From positions 62,001 through 126,000 of the forward strand of contig SVLJ01000002.1 of assembly GCA_015067995.1 (NCBI GenBank): a stretch of 64,000 bases of DNA. Direction: 5' to 3'. Position 1 is the first letter of the stretch; every line of letters begins with the position of its first letter. A program made the position numbers and the translations under genes. Below the pieces are notes generated by a model that saw only the letters and a list, made by a program, of their open reading frames with translations, searched no databases and was not told where the DNA came from. Origin of the DNA: Oscillospiraceae bacterium (GTDB taxonomy: Bacteria; Bacillota; Clostridia; Oscillospirales; Oscillospiraceae). Shown here piece after piece: positions 17,111 through 26,303 of the stretch.

Positions 17111-17189
17111 AGAGTCTCACCTCCTTGAAGTTCCGTGAATCGCCGGATCATTGCCAGTTGATTCAGCGTAACATACTCATACAGTTAAA

Positions 17190-17217
17190 AGTATACCATA
17201 CAATTCTCACATTGAAA
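17190..17217 (-). promoter_or_regulatory. Extended -10 promoter of the hydroxyglutarate operon
   Basis: On the minus strand TGGTATACT gives an extended -10 (TATACT at 17195-17190), with a weak TTTCAA -35 sixteen bases upstream. It would start an mRNA of about 9.5 kb with a leader near 75 bases. The 17111-17481 gap holds this, the divergent AraC-gene promoter, and no gene. Confidence 0.5.
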
Positions 17218-17395
17218 GTTCGCAAATTGCCTTTTTCTTTGCATATATTGTCGAAATCAAATATGAAGTTTTTTGCAGAAAATTTTCGCGTAAATTCTTA
17301 TGAAAAATGCCGAAATACGAGGCTGTTTTTTTAGGGAGATACCCGGCGACGGAGGGTAAAAAAAGAAAAAAGTTGCTCAGCAAAAAAAGAAAATC

Positions 17396-17424
17396 TTGAC
17401 GAATCTTGCTTTTTGTTGCAAAAT
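17396..17424 (+). promoter_or_regulatory. Weak promoter of the AraC-type regulator gene
   Basis: TTGACG and CAAAAT separated by 17 bases, about 58 bases before the regulator's start. The -10 matches only four of six positions. Confidence 0.35.
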
Positions 17425-17481
17425 ATAACAAGATAAGATGAAAAAAACGCAATTTCGGATATCGCCGAAAGAGGAGGATCC

Positions 17482-18324
17482 ATGAACAGGGAGAAATTTT
17501 CCATCAGTCTGAATCAGGATGCCACATGGCGGATGGACAAGCTGCATTTTCACGAGAGCGTTGAGGTTTTGCTCTCACTGTCGGAGGGCGGTGACTTTTT
17601 TATCGGACAGGAGATGTATCCCATCCGGAAGAATACGCTGTTCCTGCTGGATTCCGCGGTGCTGCACCGGACGGTTCATGAGAAGCAGGAAACGCCGTAC
17701 CGCCGCTATATTATGCATATTCTGCCGTCCACGCTGGAAAGTCTGTCCACACCCCAAACGGATTTCGCCCGCAGCTTTCGCTGCGCCAAGACCTGTACCG
17801 TTCTCAATGAGCGCCAGCGCACCGGACTGATGAGCCTGTTCAACCAGCTGGAGGAAGGACCGGGCAGCGGCTTCGGCGACGATGTACGGTACAATGTTCG
17901 GCTGCAGGAACTGCTGCTGCAGCTGTGCGGCGTGTGGGAGGCATCCGCGACGGAGCTGGGCTCGGTGAATCCGGACTATGAAAAGGTTCTGCCGGTGCTG
18001 CAGTATATCCAGAACCACTTTACGGAAACCTTTACGCTGGATGATCTGGCCAGAAACTTCTCCATCAGCAAGTATCACCTGTGCCATGTGTTCAAGAATG
18101 TAACGGGTTTCAGTGTTATGGAATATGTGATTCAGCGCCGGATTATTCTTGCCCGTGAGCTGCTGCGGGAGCCGATCTCCGTGCAGGAGGCGGGCGAGCG
18201 CGCGGGTTTCCAGACCAATTCCCACTTCATCCGCACCTTCAGCGCCTATACCGGCATGTCTCCAAAGCGCTATGCCCGCCAGTATCTTCAGAGCGACAAG
18301 TGCGGCACACTGGTGGAAAAATAA
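17482..18324 (+). CDS. AraC-family transcriptional regulator with cupin sensor domain
   Basis: A 280-residue regulator. Residues 1-100 form a cupin-like effector pocket (LHFHESVEVLLSLSEGGDFFIG, RKNTLFLLDSAVLHR). The last 100 residues hold the two AraC helix-turn-helices: DDLARNFSISKYHLCHVFKNVTG, then ISVQEAGERAGFQTNSHFIRTFSAYTGMSPKRYA. It is transcribed away from the hydroxyglutarate operon, sharing the 371-base gap. It could therefore regulate that operon, or the uronide genes to its right. The N-terminal pocket suggests a small sugar-like or carboxylate effector, but the ligand cannot be named from sequence. Confidence 0.88.
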   Translation: MNREKFSISLNQDATWRMDKLHFHESVEVLLSLSEGGDFFIGQEMYPIRKNTLFLLDSAVLHRTVHEKQETPYRRYIMHILPSTLESLSTPQTDFARSFRCAKTCTVLNERQRTGLMSLFNQLEEGPGSGFGDDVRYNVRLQELLLQLCGVWEASATELGSVNPDYEKVLPVLQYIQNHFTETFTLDDLARNFSISKYHLCHVFKNVTGFSVMEYVIQRRIILARELLREPISVQEAGERAGFQTNSHFIRTFSAYTGMSPKRYARQYLQSDKCGTLVEK

Positions 18325-18341
18325 AAGAGTTTGCCATGCTG

Positions 18342-18371
18342 ACGGCGCCGTGGAACACCACGGCGCCGTTT
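18342..18371. terminator. Shared terminator between convergent AraC genes
   Basis: A 12-base near-perfect stem (ACGGCGCCGTGG/CCACGGCGCCGT) with loop AACA and a short T-stretch, between the stops of two convergent genes. Confidence 0.7.
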
Positions 18372-18375
18372 CATA

Positions 18376-19608
18376 TCACAGATTGCTGTCCATGCGGGTA
18401 CGATACTCCACAGGGGTCATGCCGGTGTGCTTTTTGAAAAGCTTGGAGAAATAATTTGCATCGGAGATGCCGCAGTGCTGTGCGATGCTCTGCACCTGCA
18501 GGCGCGTGGCCTGCAGCAGATAGGCCGCATGCTCCATACGCTTGATATTGATATGGTCGGTGACCGTCTGGCCGGTCTCTTTTTTGAAAAGGGTAGACAG
18601 ATAGCTGGCATTGATGTTCTGGAGCTGCGCCAGCGTCTGCAGCCGCAGATCCGCAGAGAGATCGGAATCGATATAGGCGATGGTGCGCTGCACCATGGCG
18701 GAATACTGGCGGGTGGAATGCTTTTTCACCAGACGGCAGTAGGAACGGATCATCTCGGCCAGCATCTCCTGTCCGCTCCGGACAGAGCGCACAGCCTCAA
18801 TGCGGTGGGCGAAGTCACTGGATACGCTGTCCAGATATACCGGATGGACGCCGCCCTGCTCTGCGGCCTTGCGGAGAATGGTGTTGCAGATGATGCTGTA
18901 GTTTTTGATATTGCGGACGGGATCGCCCATGCGCTGTTCAAAGCTCATCTGTGAGAAATTGGACACCATCTGTTCCGCGCGATGGACCAGCCCCTGAGAC
19001 ACAGTGCGGATCAGTTCGTTTTCAAAGGCATAGCGCTGCTCCATCACCTGCATGTTCATCAGAAGTTCCGCCGGAGAATCTCTGACGGCGTTGGGGAGAG
19101 GTACGAAAGGATCGGACAGCTCCTGATTGATGTCTACGATCTCGTAGGCGGTGCCGCTGCCCCAGATCCGTTCCGCAAAGGTGTTGAGGATGGAAAAGAG
19201 AACGCTCTCATCCGTCATCACCGGAACGTTGCTGTAGTATTTTTCCAGCTGTGAAAAATCTCTGGGAGGAATGCTCAGCCTCTCTGCTGCCTCCAGAAGC
19301 TGTCCGCGGTCCGGAATTTCTGAAGTGTACGGACCGATTATCAGGGCTGTAGGCCCGGGGGTATCCGGCAGCAGAAGGGAAATATAGCTGCAGCCGTAAT
19401 TGTCCGTCGTTTTGCAGATGGTATTGGGACGGCACCAGTGGGAAAAATGCTCCAGAGCAAGACGGTATTCGTCACTGCGGCCCAGAAAGGCGCGAAGGCC
19501 GAAGTCCAGAGGATGTTCCGGCTGCGTTTCCGGTGTCAGAAGCTGTGCCTGCAGATGAAGCTTGTGCAGGATGGAGAGCAAAAAATCCAGTTCTGCCTGA
19601 TAGAACAT
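18376..19608 (-). CDS. AraC-family transcriptional regulator, large form
   Basis: A 410-residue regulator with a long, PocR-like or uncharacterised sensor region (1-300) and an AraC DNA-binding domain at the C-terminus: LRLQTLAQLQNINASYLSTLFKKETGQTVTDHI, then LQVQSIAQHCGISDANYFSKLFKKHTGMTPVEYR. There is no receiver domain or membrane segment, so it senses a cytoplasmic signal. It is transcribed divergently from the GPH sugar symporter gene across 238 bases, which makes it the likely regulator of the symporter and GH2 genes. That gap is AT-rich with repeated TTACT/AGTAA motifs near 19725-19735, possible binding half-sites. Confidence 0.86.
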   Translation of the reverse strand: MFYQAELDFLLSILHKLHLQAQLLTPETQPEHPLDFGLRAFLGRSDEYRLALEHFSHWCRPNTICKTTDNYGCSYISLLLPDTPGPTALIIGPYTSEIPDRGQLLEAAERLSIPPRDFSQLEKYYSNVPVMTDESVLFSILNTFAERIWGSGTAYEIVDINQELSDPFVPLPNAVRDSPAELLMNMQVMEQRYAFENELIRTVSQGLVHRAEQMVSNFSQMSFEQRMGDPVRNIKNYSIICNTILRKAAEQGGVHPVYLDSVSSDFAHRIEAVRSVRSGQEMLAEMIRSYCRLVKKHSTRQYSAMVQRTIAYIDSDLSADLRLQTLAQLQNINASYLSTLFKKETGQTVTDHINIKRMEHAAYLLQATRLQVQSIAQHCGISDANYFSKLFKKHTGMTPVEYRTRMDSNL

Positions 19609-19846
19609 AAAAAGCCTCCATTTTATACATGCTGTACAAACGACTGAAAGGTTCTTCTCTCTATTATCATATAACTCTGACAGTTTTTCAACCGGGAAAA
19701 CAAAAAATATTACTATAAAAGAGTAAAAAATTACTCACATGTTTCGTGTGGTTCTTGCTAATATTTTTTAAAGAACGTCCTTTTTGCGTCAGCATGCCCG
19801 AAAGTGACGAAACAAAACGAAAAATGTGATAAGTGAGGGAAAAAAC

Positions 19847-21259
19847 ATGGCAAAGAAACCTGTCCAGCTGGACGCAAACGGCCATCGCAGATTCAGCATC
19901 CGCGACAGCGTGGCCTATGCCGCCGGCGATTTCGGCTGCAACATGAGCTTCGCTCTGAAGAGCACAATGGCGATTTTCTGGACCCAGTTCATGCAGTTGG
20001 ATCTGTACTACGCCGCTCTGCTGGTGGTGGTCCAGGTCTGGGACGCCATCAACGACCCCCTGATCGGCTCCATCGTGGACTCTGACAAGCGTCAGTATAA
20101 GCGCAACAAGTTCCTGCAGTACATCTGGATTGGCTCCATCGGCCTCATCGTGGGCGGCGCCTGCTGCTTCCTGCCCTTCCCCAATGCACCCGTTGCCGCC
20201 AAGATGATCATCTTCATCGCCGGCTATGTGGTGTGGGATGCCTTCTACACAGTGGCTAACGTGCCCTATGGCTCTCTGCTGTCCCTGATCTCCACCGAGC
20301 CTGCTGACCGCGCTTCTCTGTCCGCATGGCGCTCTGTTGGTTCTCTGGTGGGCAATATGGTTCCCATGATCATCCTGCCCTTCATCATTTATGATGACAA
20401 TCAGAACCTGATCGGCGAGCGTGTGTTCATTGCCGCTCTCATCATGGGCTTCCTGGGCTTCCTGTGCTTCCAGTTCATGATCAAGAACACCACTATCCGT
20501 GTGGAGACCGATATCACCCTGAAAGAAGATGCTCCCAAGTTCAATGTTTTCAAGGCTATGGGCAACTTCTGCAAGAACCGTCCTGCCGTTGGTGCCACTC
20601 TGGCTGCCTGCGGTATGTTCATCGGTATGCAGGGGGCTGCCACCGCTGTCACCGTTCTGTTCCAGTCCTACTTCAAGAACATTGATGCTTCCGGCATCGT
20701 GTCCGCTTTCTCCATGATCCCCATCATTGCCTTTACACCTCTGGCACGTAAGATGGTCACCAAGTACGGCAAGAAAGAGCTGGCCAAGTTTGGCGCCATC
20801 TGCTCCATGATTGCCACCATTGCTATGCTGATCCTGCCGATCACTCCGGACAATACCGGCATGCTCATTTACATCGTCTGCCAGCTGGTCAACTCTCTGG
20901 GTATGGGCATCTATTCCACCGTGTCCTGGGGCATGATGGGTGACGCCATCGACTACAACGAGTGGAAGTTCGGCACCCGCGAGGAGGGCACCGTCTACGC
21001 TCTGCACAGCTTCTTCCGTAAGCTGGCTCAGGGCTGCGGCCCCGCTCTGGCTCTGGTCATCATGGTGGCTCTGGGCTATGTTGGCGCCAACGAGGGCAAC
21101 CAGACTGCCGAAGTCGCTCTGCGCATGCGTTATCTGGTGGCTGCTCTGTACTTCGTCAGCGCTGCCATGCAGTTCATCGGCCTGGGCCTGGTCTACAATC
21201 TGGATAAGAAGACCACCGCACAGATGCAGGCTGACCTGGAGGCTCGCAAGGCCGGCTGA
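19847..21259 (+). CDS. GPH-family (MelB/GusB-type) glycoside or uronide:cation symporter
   Basis: A 470-residue, 12-helix MFS transporter of the glycoside-pentoside-hexuronide (GPH) family. Family marks are RDSVAYAAGDFGCNMSF near the N-terminus, QVWDAINDPLIGSIVD with the conserved Asp residues of the cation site, and FRKLAQGCGPALALVIM near the C-terminus. Substrates in this family are glycosides or hexuronides moved with Na+ or H+. ATG 19847 is preferred over GTG 19826 because GTGAGGG lies seven bases before it. Followed by a GH2 glycosidase and, after a divergent regulator, by uxaC, it most likely imports glucuronides or a related uronate conjugate. Confidence 0.88.
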   Translation: MAKKPVQLDANGHRRFSIRDSVAYAAGDFGCNMSFALKSTMAIFWTQFMQLDLYYAALLVVVQVWDAINDPLIGSIVDSDKRQYKRNKFLQYIWIGSIGLIVGGACCFLPFPNAPVAAKMIIFIAGYVVWDAFYTVANVPYGSLLSLISTEPADRASLSAWRSVGSLVGNMVPMIILPFIIYDDNQNLIGERVFIAALIMGFLGFLCFQFMIKNTTIRVETDITLKEDAPKFNVFKAMGNFCKNRPAVGATLAACGMFIGMQGAATAVTVLFQSYFKNIDASGIVSAFSMIPIIAFTPLARKMVTKYGKKELAKFGAICSMIATIAMLILPITPDNTGMLIYIVCQLVNSLGMGIYSTVSWGMMGDAIDYNEWKFGTREEGTVYALHSFFRKLAQGCGPALALVIMVALGYVGANEGNQTAEVALRMRYLVAALYFVSAAMQFIGLGLVYNLDKKTTAQMQADLEARKAG

Positions 21260-21295
21260 GTCAAGTCATACCTGAAATAGGAAGCAAAAATCGAT

Positions 21296-21323
21296 GCCCG
21301 GCAGACTTTACAAGCTGCCGGGC
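21296..21323 (+). other. Intercistronic hairpin between symporter and GH2 gene
   Basis: A 9-bp perfect stem (GCCCGGCAG/CTGCCGGGC) without a T-run, in the 111-base gap between the two genes. It may stabilise or separate the two messages. Confidence 0.5.
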
Positions 21324-21370
21324 GTCCGATATGATAACAGCAAGTAAATCTGATAAGGAGGATGATTCCC

Positions 21371-23632
21371 TTGAGAACTGTAGTGAATTTCAATGCCAAG
21401 TGGGCTTTCACCAAGCAGAACGATTCCGTGCCTGCCGTGCTGCCCATGAACTGGAACTGGGTCAACCTGCCCCACTGCTGGAACGCCATTGACGGTCAGG
21501 ACGGTGACAACGACTACTACCGCGGCACCTGTTGGTATGCCAAGAGCTTCAACAAGGCTGATCTGCCTGCCGCAGACCGCTATTATCTGGAGCTGCAGGG
21601 CGCCAACTCATCTGCCGATGTGTACCTCAACGGCAAGAAGCTGGCTCACCATGACGGCGGCTACTCCACTTGGCGCGTGGATATGACCGACGCTCTGGAG
21701 GGCGTCAACCTGCTGGCGGTTGCCGTGGACAACGCTGCCAACGACACCGTCTATCCCCAGATGGCCGACTTCACCTTCTACGGCGGCATCTATCGTGATG
21801 TGAACATCATCTGTGTCAGCGAGTCCCACTTCGATCTGGACTACTACGGCGGCCCCGGCATGATGATCACCCCCGAGGTGGACGGCAAGGACGCCAAGGT
21901 CACTGTGGAGACCTTCGTTACCAATGCAAAGGCTGGTCAGAAGCTCCGCTATGCCATTTATGACGCTGATGAGAACGAGCTGCAGAGCATCGTCAGCAAC
22001 GAGACAAAGGTCTGCTTCACCATCGAGAATGTCCACCTCTGGAACGGCCGCAAGGACCCGTATCTGTATTGCTGTGAAGTGGAACTCCTTGACGGTAATG
22101 AGGTCATCGATAATGTCTGCAGCCGCTTTGGCTGCCGCACCTTCCAGATCGATCCCGAGCGCGGCTTCATCCTTAACGGCGAGGAGTATCCTCTCCGCGG
22201 TGTGTCCCGCCATCAGGACCGCTGGGGCAAGGGCAATGCCCTGAGCCACGAGGATCATATCGAGGACATGGATCTCATCTGCGAGGTTGGCTGCACCACC
22301 ATCCGTCTGGCTCACTATCAGCATGACCAGTTTTTCTATGACCTGTGCGACGAGCGCGGCCTTGTGATCTGGGCGGAGATCCCCTATATCTCCAAGCACA
22401 TGCCCAGCGGTCGTGAAAATACCATCAGCCAGATGAAGGAACTGATCACTCAGAACTACAACCATCCCTCCATCGTGGTCTGGGGTCTCTCCAACGAGAT
22501 CTCCATTGGCGGCTCCGACGAGGATCTGCTGGAGAATCACCGCATCCTCAACGACCTGTGCCATGAGATGGACAAGACCCGCCTGACCACCATCGCAGCC
22601 GTGTCCATGTGCAAGATGGACGATCCCTATCTCCAGATTCCTGATGTGGTTTCCTACAACCACTATTTCGGCTGGTACGGCGGCGAGACCTCTATGAACG
22701 GCCCCTGGTTCGATAAGTTCCATGAGACTCATCCCAACATCCCCATCGGCTGCTCCGAGTATGGCTGCGAGGCTCTCAACTGGCACACCTCCGATCCCAG
22801 ACAGGGCGACTACACCGAGGAGTATCAGGCCTATTACCATGAGGAGCTCATCAAGCAGCTCTTCCCCCGGAAGTTCATGTGGGCCACTCATGTGTGGAAC
22901 ATGTTCGACTTCGGCGCCGACGCCCGCAACGAGGGCGGCGAGAACGGCCAGAATCACAAGGGTCTGGTGACCTTCGACCGTAAGTATAAGAAGGACTCCT
23001 TCTATGCTTACAAGGCATGGCTCAGCGACGAGCCCTTCGTCCACCTGTGCGGCAAGCGCTATGTGGACCGCGTGGAGGATGTTACCCGCGTTACCGTTTA
23101 CTCCAACCAGCCTGAAGTGGAGCTGTTTGCAAACGGCGTGTCTCTGGGCAAAAAGACCGCTGCCGATCATTTCTTCTATTTCGATGTGCCCAATACCGGC
23201 AAGACCACACTGACGGCCGTGGCTGGAGAACTGAAGGATGAGAGCGTCATCCATAAGGTGGCTGAGCCTAATCCCGCCTATCGTCTGGTGGAGAAGGGCG
23301 CCATCCTCAACTGGTTCGACATTGAAGCTCCCGAGGGCTATTTCTCCCTTAATGACAAGATGGGCGACGTCATTGCTACCGTTCAGGGTAAGATGCTGTT
23401 CATGGGTCTTATGGGCAAGATGATGGGCGGCAACAAAGGCAAGGACGGCGAGGCTCCCAAGATGGAGGCCATGGGCTTTGAGATCAATGCCGACATGATG
23501 AGCATGATGAACGGCTTCACTGTGCTGCGTCTGTTCACCCTTATGGGTGGCATGATGGACGTCAAGTTCACCAAGGAGCAGCTGCTGGAGATCAACGCCA
23601 AGCTCAACAAGATCAAGAAGCCTGCCAAGTAA
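21371..23632 (+). CDS. Glycoside hydrolase family 2 (beta-glucuronidase or beta-galactosidase)
   Basis: A 753-residue GH2 enzyme. The AAGGAGG at 21355-21361 touches the ATG at 21362 but is nine bases from TTG 21371, so TTG is the better start. The sugar-binding jelly roll, immunoglobulin-like and TIM-barrel domains lie in order. The acid/base is Glu376 in GLSNEIS and the nucleophile Glu463 in IGCSEYGCEA. NHK at 528-530 fits the N-x-K motif used to recognise glucuronidases, but similar NDK segments occur in GH2 galactosidases, so it is not decisive. Context (GPH symporter, uxaC operon) favours a uronide substrate. Residues about 640-753 form an extra Met-rich C-terminal domain of unknown role. 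There is no signal peptide, so it acts in the cytoplasm. Confidence 0.88.
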   Translation: MRTVVNFNAKWAFTKQNDSVPAVLPMNWNWVNLPHCWNAIDGQDGDNDYYRGTCWYAKSFNKADLPAADRYYLELQGANSSADVYLNGKKLAHHDGGYSTWRVDMTDALEGVNLLAVAVDNAANDTVYPQMADFTFYGGIYRDVNIICVSESHFDLDYYGGPGMMITPEVDGKDAKVTVETFVTNAKAGQKLRYAIYDADENELQSIVSNETKVCFTIENVHLWNGRKDPYLYCCEVELLDGNEVIDNVCSRFGCRTFQIDPERGFILNGEEYPLRGVSRHQDRWGKGNALSHEDHIEDMDLICEVGCTTIRLAHYQHDQFFYDLCDERGLVIWAEIPYISKHMPSGRENTISQMKELITQNYNHPSIVVWGLSNEISIGGSDEDLLENHRILNDLCHEMDKTRLTTIAAVSMCKMDDPYLQIPDVVSYNHYFGWYGGETSMNGPWFDKFHETHPNIPIGCSEYGCEALNWHTSDPRQGDYTEEYQAYYHEELIKQLFPRKFMWATHVWNMFDFGADARNEGGENGQNHKGLVTFDRKYKKDSFYAYKAWLSDEPFVHLCGKRYVDRVEDVTRVTVYSNQPEVELFANGVSLGKKTAADHFFYFDVPNTGKTTLTAVAGELKDESVIHKVAEPNPAYRLVEKGAILNWFDIEAPEGYFSLNDKMGDVIATVQGKMLFMGLMGKMMGGNKGKDGEAPKMEAMGFEINADMMSMMNGFTVLRLFTLMGGMMDVKFTKEQLLEINAKLNKIKKPAK

Positions 23633-23651
23633 TTTCGCTTTACTGCATATG

Positions 23652-23689
23652 AAAGCAAGGGTGTGCCGGAAGGCGCACCCTTGCTTTTG
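23652..23689 (+). terminator. Terminator of the symporter/GH2 operon
   Basis: A 16-base stem (AAAGCAAGGGTGTGCC with its complement, one mismatch) and a TTTT tail between convergent genes. Confidence 0.85.
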
Positions 23690-23709
23690 TGGTCTGAGAT
23701 CGTGAGAAG

Positions 23710-24579
23710 TTACCGCTGACCGCCCCGGGGCAGAAGCTGCCGCGGAGAAACATTGTACCGTTCCTTGAAGGCACGGTAAAAGACGGAATAGTCGCCGTAG
23801 CCGCACATGCGGTAAACGTCGGAAGGGGAGTGTCCGTCGTAGAGCAGCTGCCGGGCACGGAATAGTCGCCGCTGGCTGATGTAGCTGTGGGGCGTGATGC
23901 CCATGTGTCGGCGGAACACACGGGAAAGGTAGAATTTGCTGATGAAGAAGTGATCAGCAATAAAATCCAGCGTCAGATCGAGACTCAGGTTTTCGTCGAT
24001 GAAGGCCACCACCTGTTGCACCAGCTTCTGGGAGGCGGAATCGCTGCTGCCGCTGCCGTCCGCAGCGGGCGCCATGCGGCTGATGAGGATCAGCAGCCGG
24101 GTCACCAGCAGAGTGGTCATGGTGTCGCCGAAGGGGCGCTGATAACTGAACTCCTCGGCGATGGACATGGCACATTCCATAATGGGGTCGCCGTCAGAAG
24201 CCCGGAAGCGGTAGAGCCGCCCCTGGGTGCTTTCCGCCTTTTCCAGCGCCAGAGCCTCCGCCAGCTTCTCGCCCTGTGGAAGGGAACGGACAAAGTCTGC
24301 GGTGAGCCACAGCACTACGCGGCGATACCGGGCGGTGCCGCTGAAAACCGGGTGATGGGGCGTACTGCTGGGGATGATGAGCAGATCGCCGCTGACCAGC
24401 TTGTAGGCTGTTTCGCCGATCATGTAGGTGACGTCACCCTCCATAAAGAACAGAAGCTCGCAGAAATCATGCCGGTGGGGAGCAACTGCCTTCAGATCTT
24501 CGTCGGAATAATAAAACGCTTCGAAATCGCTGCGCAGCATATACTGCCGGGACTCAAAGCTTTTGGGTTGCTGCCGCAT
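23710..24579 (-). CDS. AraC-family regulator with cupin domain, divergent from uxaC
   Basis: A 289-residue regulator. The N-terminal cupin (PHRHDFCELLFFMEGDVTYMIGE, SGDLLIIPSSTPHHPVF) would bind a small ligand. The C-terminal AraC domain reads LDFIADHFFISKFYLSRVFRRHMGITPHSYI, then SPSDVYRMCGYGDYSVFYRAFKERYNVSPRQL. ATG 24579 is chosen because GGAGGT lies five bases upstream; the frame extends 51 bases further without a ribosome site. It is transcribed divergently from the uxaC operon, which makes it the likely uronate-responsive regulator. Confidence 0.88.
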   Translation of the reverse strand: MRQQPKSFESRQYMLRSDFEAFYYSDEDLKAVAPHRHDFCELLFFMEGDVTYMIGETAYKLVSGDLLIIPSSTPHHPVFSGTARYRRVVLWLTADFVRSLPQGEKLAEALALEKAESTQGRLYRFRASDGDPIMECAMSIAEEFSYQRPFGDTMTTLLVTRLLILISRMAPAADGSGSSDSASQKLVQQVVAFIDENLSLDLTLDFIADHFFISKFYLSRVFRRHMGITPHSYISQRRLFRARQLLYDGHSPSDVYRMCGYGDYSVFYRAFKERYNVSPRQLLPRGGQR

Positions 24580-24883
24580 AAGATACCTCCGCACTTTTTG
24601 CAATTTTGACCACACGAAAAGGCAATGCATTCGTCAGTGAAACAGCAGAGTTTCCACTGCCGGAAGTTCTGCTGCTGGATGCAATATTAGAAAAGGTATA
24701 GAAAGACGTTGGAATCTCTGCAAAAAACCTTGCTGCATCAGTCAGTGATGAAATTATATCACATTAGGCAAGATTTGCAATGTTTTTCTTGCAGTCGGCA
24801 ACAAAAGCAAGCGTTGGACATGATACATTAACCATATAGGAAACAATACGCGCAACGAAATCTGAAAGTGGAGGGATGGCCCA
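24580..24883. other. Divergent control region of the AraC regulator and uxaC operon
   Basis: A 304-base gap without a gene. On the minus strand there is a strong extended -10 promoter: TGATATAAT with TATAAT at 24758-24753 and TTGCAA sixteen bases upstream (24775-24780). Several GCAAG/CTTGC/TTGCA motifs cluster at 24768-24815 (GCAAGATTTGCAATG, TTCTTGCAG, AGCAAGCG), plausible AraC half-sites. On the plus strand a weak TTGGAC...TATAGG pair lies near 24813-24840 with a short spacer, so the uxaC promoter probably needs an activator. Confidence 0.5.
24753..24780 (-). promoter_or_regulatory. Promoter of the divergent AraC regulator gene
   Basis: Extended -10 TGATATAAT and TTGCAA -35 with a 16-base spacer, read on the minus strand; the implied leader is about 165 bases. 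Confidence 0.6.
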
Positions 24884-26290
24884 GTGAATTTCTTTGGCAG
24901 CGACCGTTTTGTGCTGACAACCGACAGCGCAAGAGAGCTCTATCAGAACAGCAGAGCTCTGCCTGTGTTCGATTTCCATAACCACCTGTCTCCCCGGTTC
25001 CTGTATGAGAATCCCCATTATGAGAGCATGACTCAGTTCTGGCTGGGCGGCGATCATTACATCTGGCGCGCCATGCGGCTGGCCGGTGTGGATGAGGAAC
25101 TCATCACCGGCAAGGCGCCGGATGAGGAGAAGTTCCTGGCCTGGGCCAAGACGCTGGACGGTCTTGTGGGCTGTCCTCTGTATGTCTGGATTCAGATGCA
25201 GATGTCCTTCCTCTTTGATGAGGCGCCTCTCACCGCAGCCAACGCCGCGGACATTTACCGCCGCTGCAATGAGAAGCTGAAGAGTGATGACTTCACGCCC
25301 CGTGCACTGCTGAAGCGTTTCAACGTCACTGCTCTGTGCACCACCGATGAGCCTTTCGACACGCTGGAGTGGCACGCAAAGCTGCAGGCGGAGGTGAAGG
25401 ATCTGCTGGTGCTGCCTGCCTATCGCCCCGACAAGCTGCTGGCCGCCTCCAAGGATATCTGGCTGGAGAGCGTGAAGAAGCTGGAGATCAGCGAGGGCAT
25501 GTCCATCCGTACGCTGGATGACCTGAAGGCGGCTCTGGTGCATTCGCTGGAACGCTTCGCCGCTCTGGGCTGCCGCACTGCCGACCACGGCTATGAGGGT
25601 CTGAAGTATATCGATCCCGCCGGTGCCGATGAGGCCTTCCTGCGTGCCATGAAGGCCGGCATTGCCACACAGGCTGACGCCGATCTCATCAGCTCCGAGC
25701 TGCTGCGGTTCCTGGGTGAGAAGTATGCCGAACTGGACATGGTGATGCAGCTCCACAGCGGTGCGCTGCGCAACGGCAATACCCGCCGCTATCAGGCACT
25801 GGGCGCCGACTGCGGCGTGGACAGTGTGGATACCGCGCCCGGCGTGCGATCCATCTCCGGCCTGCTGGATACTCTGGAAATGGCCGGAAAGCTGCCCAAG
25901 ACCATTCTCTACTGTCTGGATGAGGGGGAATATGCCGGTCTTGCCACGCTGGCCGCCAGCTTTGCCTGCGGCGGCATCCGGGATAAAGTACAGGTGGGCT
26001 CCGCATGGTGGTTCAACGACCATGAGCGCGGAATGCGCAATCACCTGACCGTCCTGATGGAGAACGCCATGCTGGCCGGTTTCGTGGGTATGCTCACGGA
26101 CTCCCGCAGCATTGGCACCTTCGTCCGCCACGACTACTTCCGCCGCATCCTGTGCGATGTGGTGGGCGAGAAGGTGGACAAGGGCGAGTTCCCCCCGGCA
26201 CTGGCTCAGAAGATCGTCAATGATATCTGTTACGGAAACTCCGTCGCCTACTTTGGCGGCGAAACGCTCACCGCACATTGCGGAATTTAA
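24884..26290 (+). CDS. uxaC: Glucuronate isomerase
   Basis: A 468-residue uronate isomerase that converts D-glucuronate to D-fructuronate (and galacturonate to tagaturonate). Length and landmarks match the amidohydrolase-fold UxaC family: VFDFHNHLSPRFLYENP with the metal-site His residues, ALCTTDEPFDTLEWH, VLPAYRPDKLL, MVMQLHSGALRNGN, LGADCGVDSVD and GFVGMLTDSRSIGTFVRHDYFRRILCDVVG near the C-terminus. The start is GTG 24884 behind GTGGAGGG. It is the first of five genes with gaps of 11-23 bases, so the operon is tight and the downstream enzymes are expected to use its product. Confidence 0.95.
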   Translation: MNFFGSDRFVLTTDSARELYQNSRALPVFDFHNHLSPRFLYENPHYESMTQFWLGGDHYIWRAMRLAGVDEELITGKAPDEEKFLAWAKTLDGLVGCPLYVWIQMQMSFLFDEAPLTAANAADIYRRCNEKLKSDDFTPRALLKRFNVTALCTTDEPFDTLEWHAKLQAEVKDLLVLPAYRPDKLLAASKDIWLESVKKLEISEGMSIRTLDDLKAALVHSLERFAALGCRTADHGYEGLKYIDPAGADEAFLRAMKAGIATQADADLISSELLRFLGEKYAELDMVMQLHSGALRNGNTRRYQALGADCGVDSVDTAPGVRSISGLLDTLEMAGKLPKTILYCLDEGEYAGLATLAASFACGGIRDKVQVGSAWWFNDHERGMRNHLTVLMENAMLAGFVGMLTDSRSIGTFVRHDYFRRILCDVVGEKVDKGEFPPALAQKIVNDICYGNSVAYFGGETLTAHCGI

Positions 26291-26303
26291 GGAGGAGAAC
26301 AAC

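Noticed and set aside
21608-23806. Long minus-strand frame opposite the GH2 gene
   Set aside because: Antisense shadow of a gene with intact catalytic residues.
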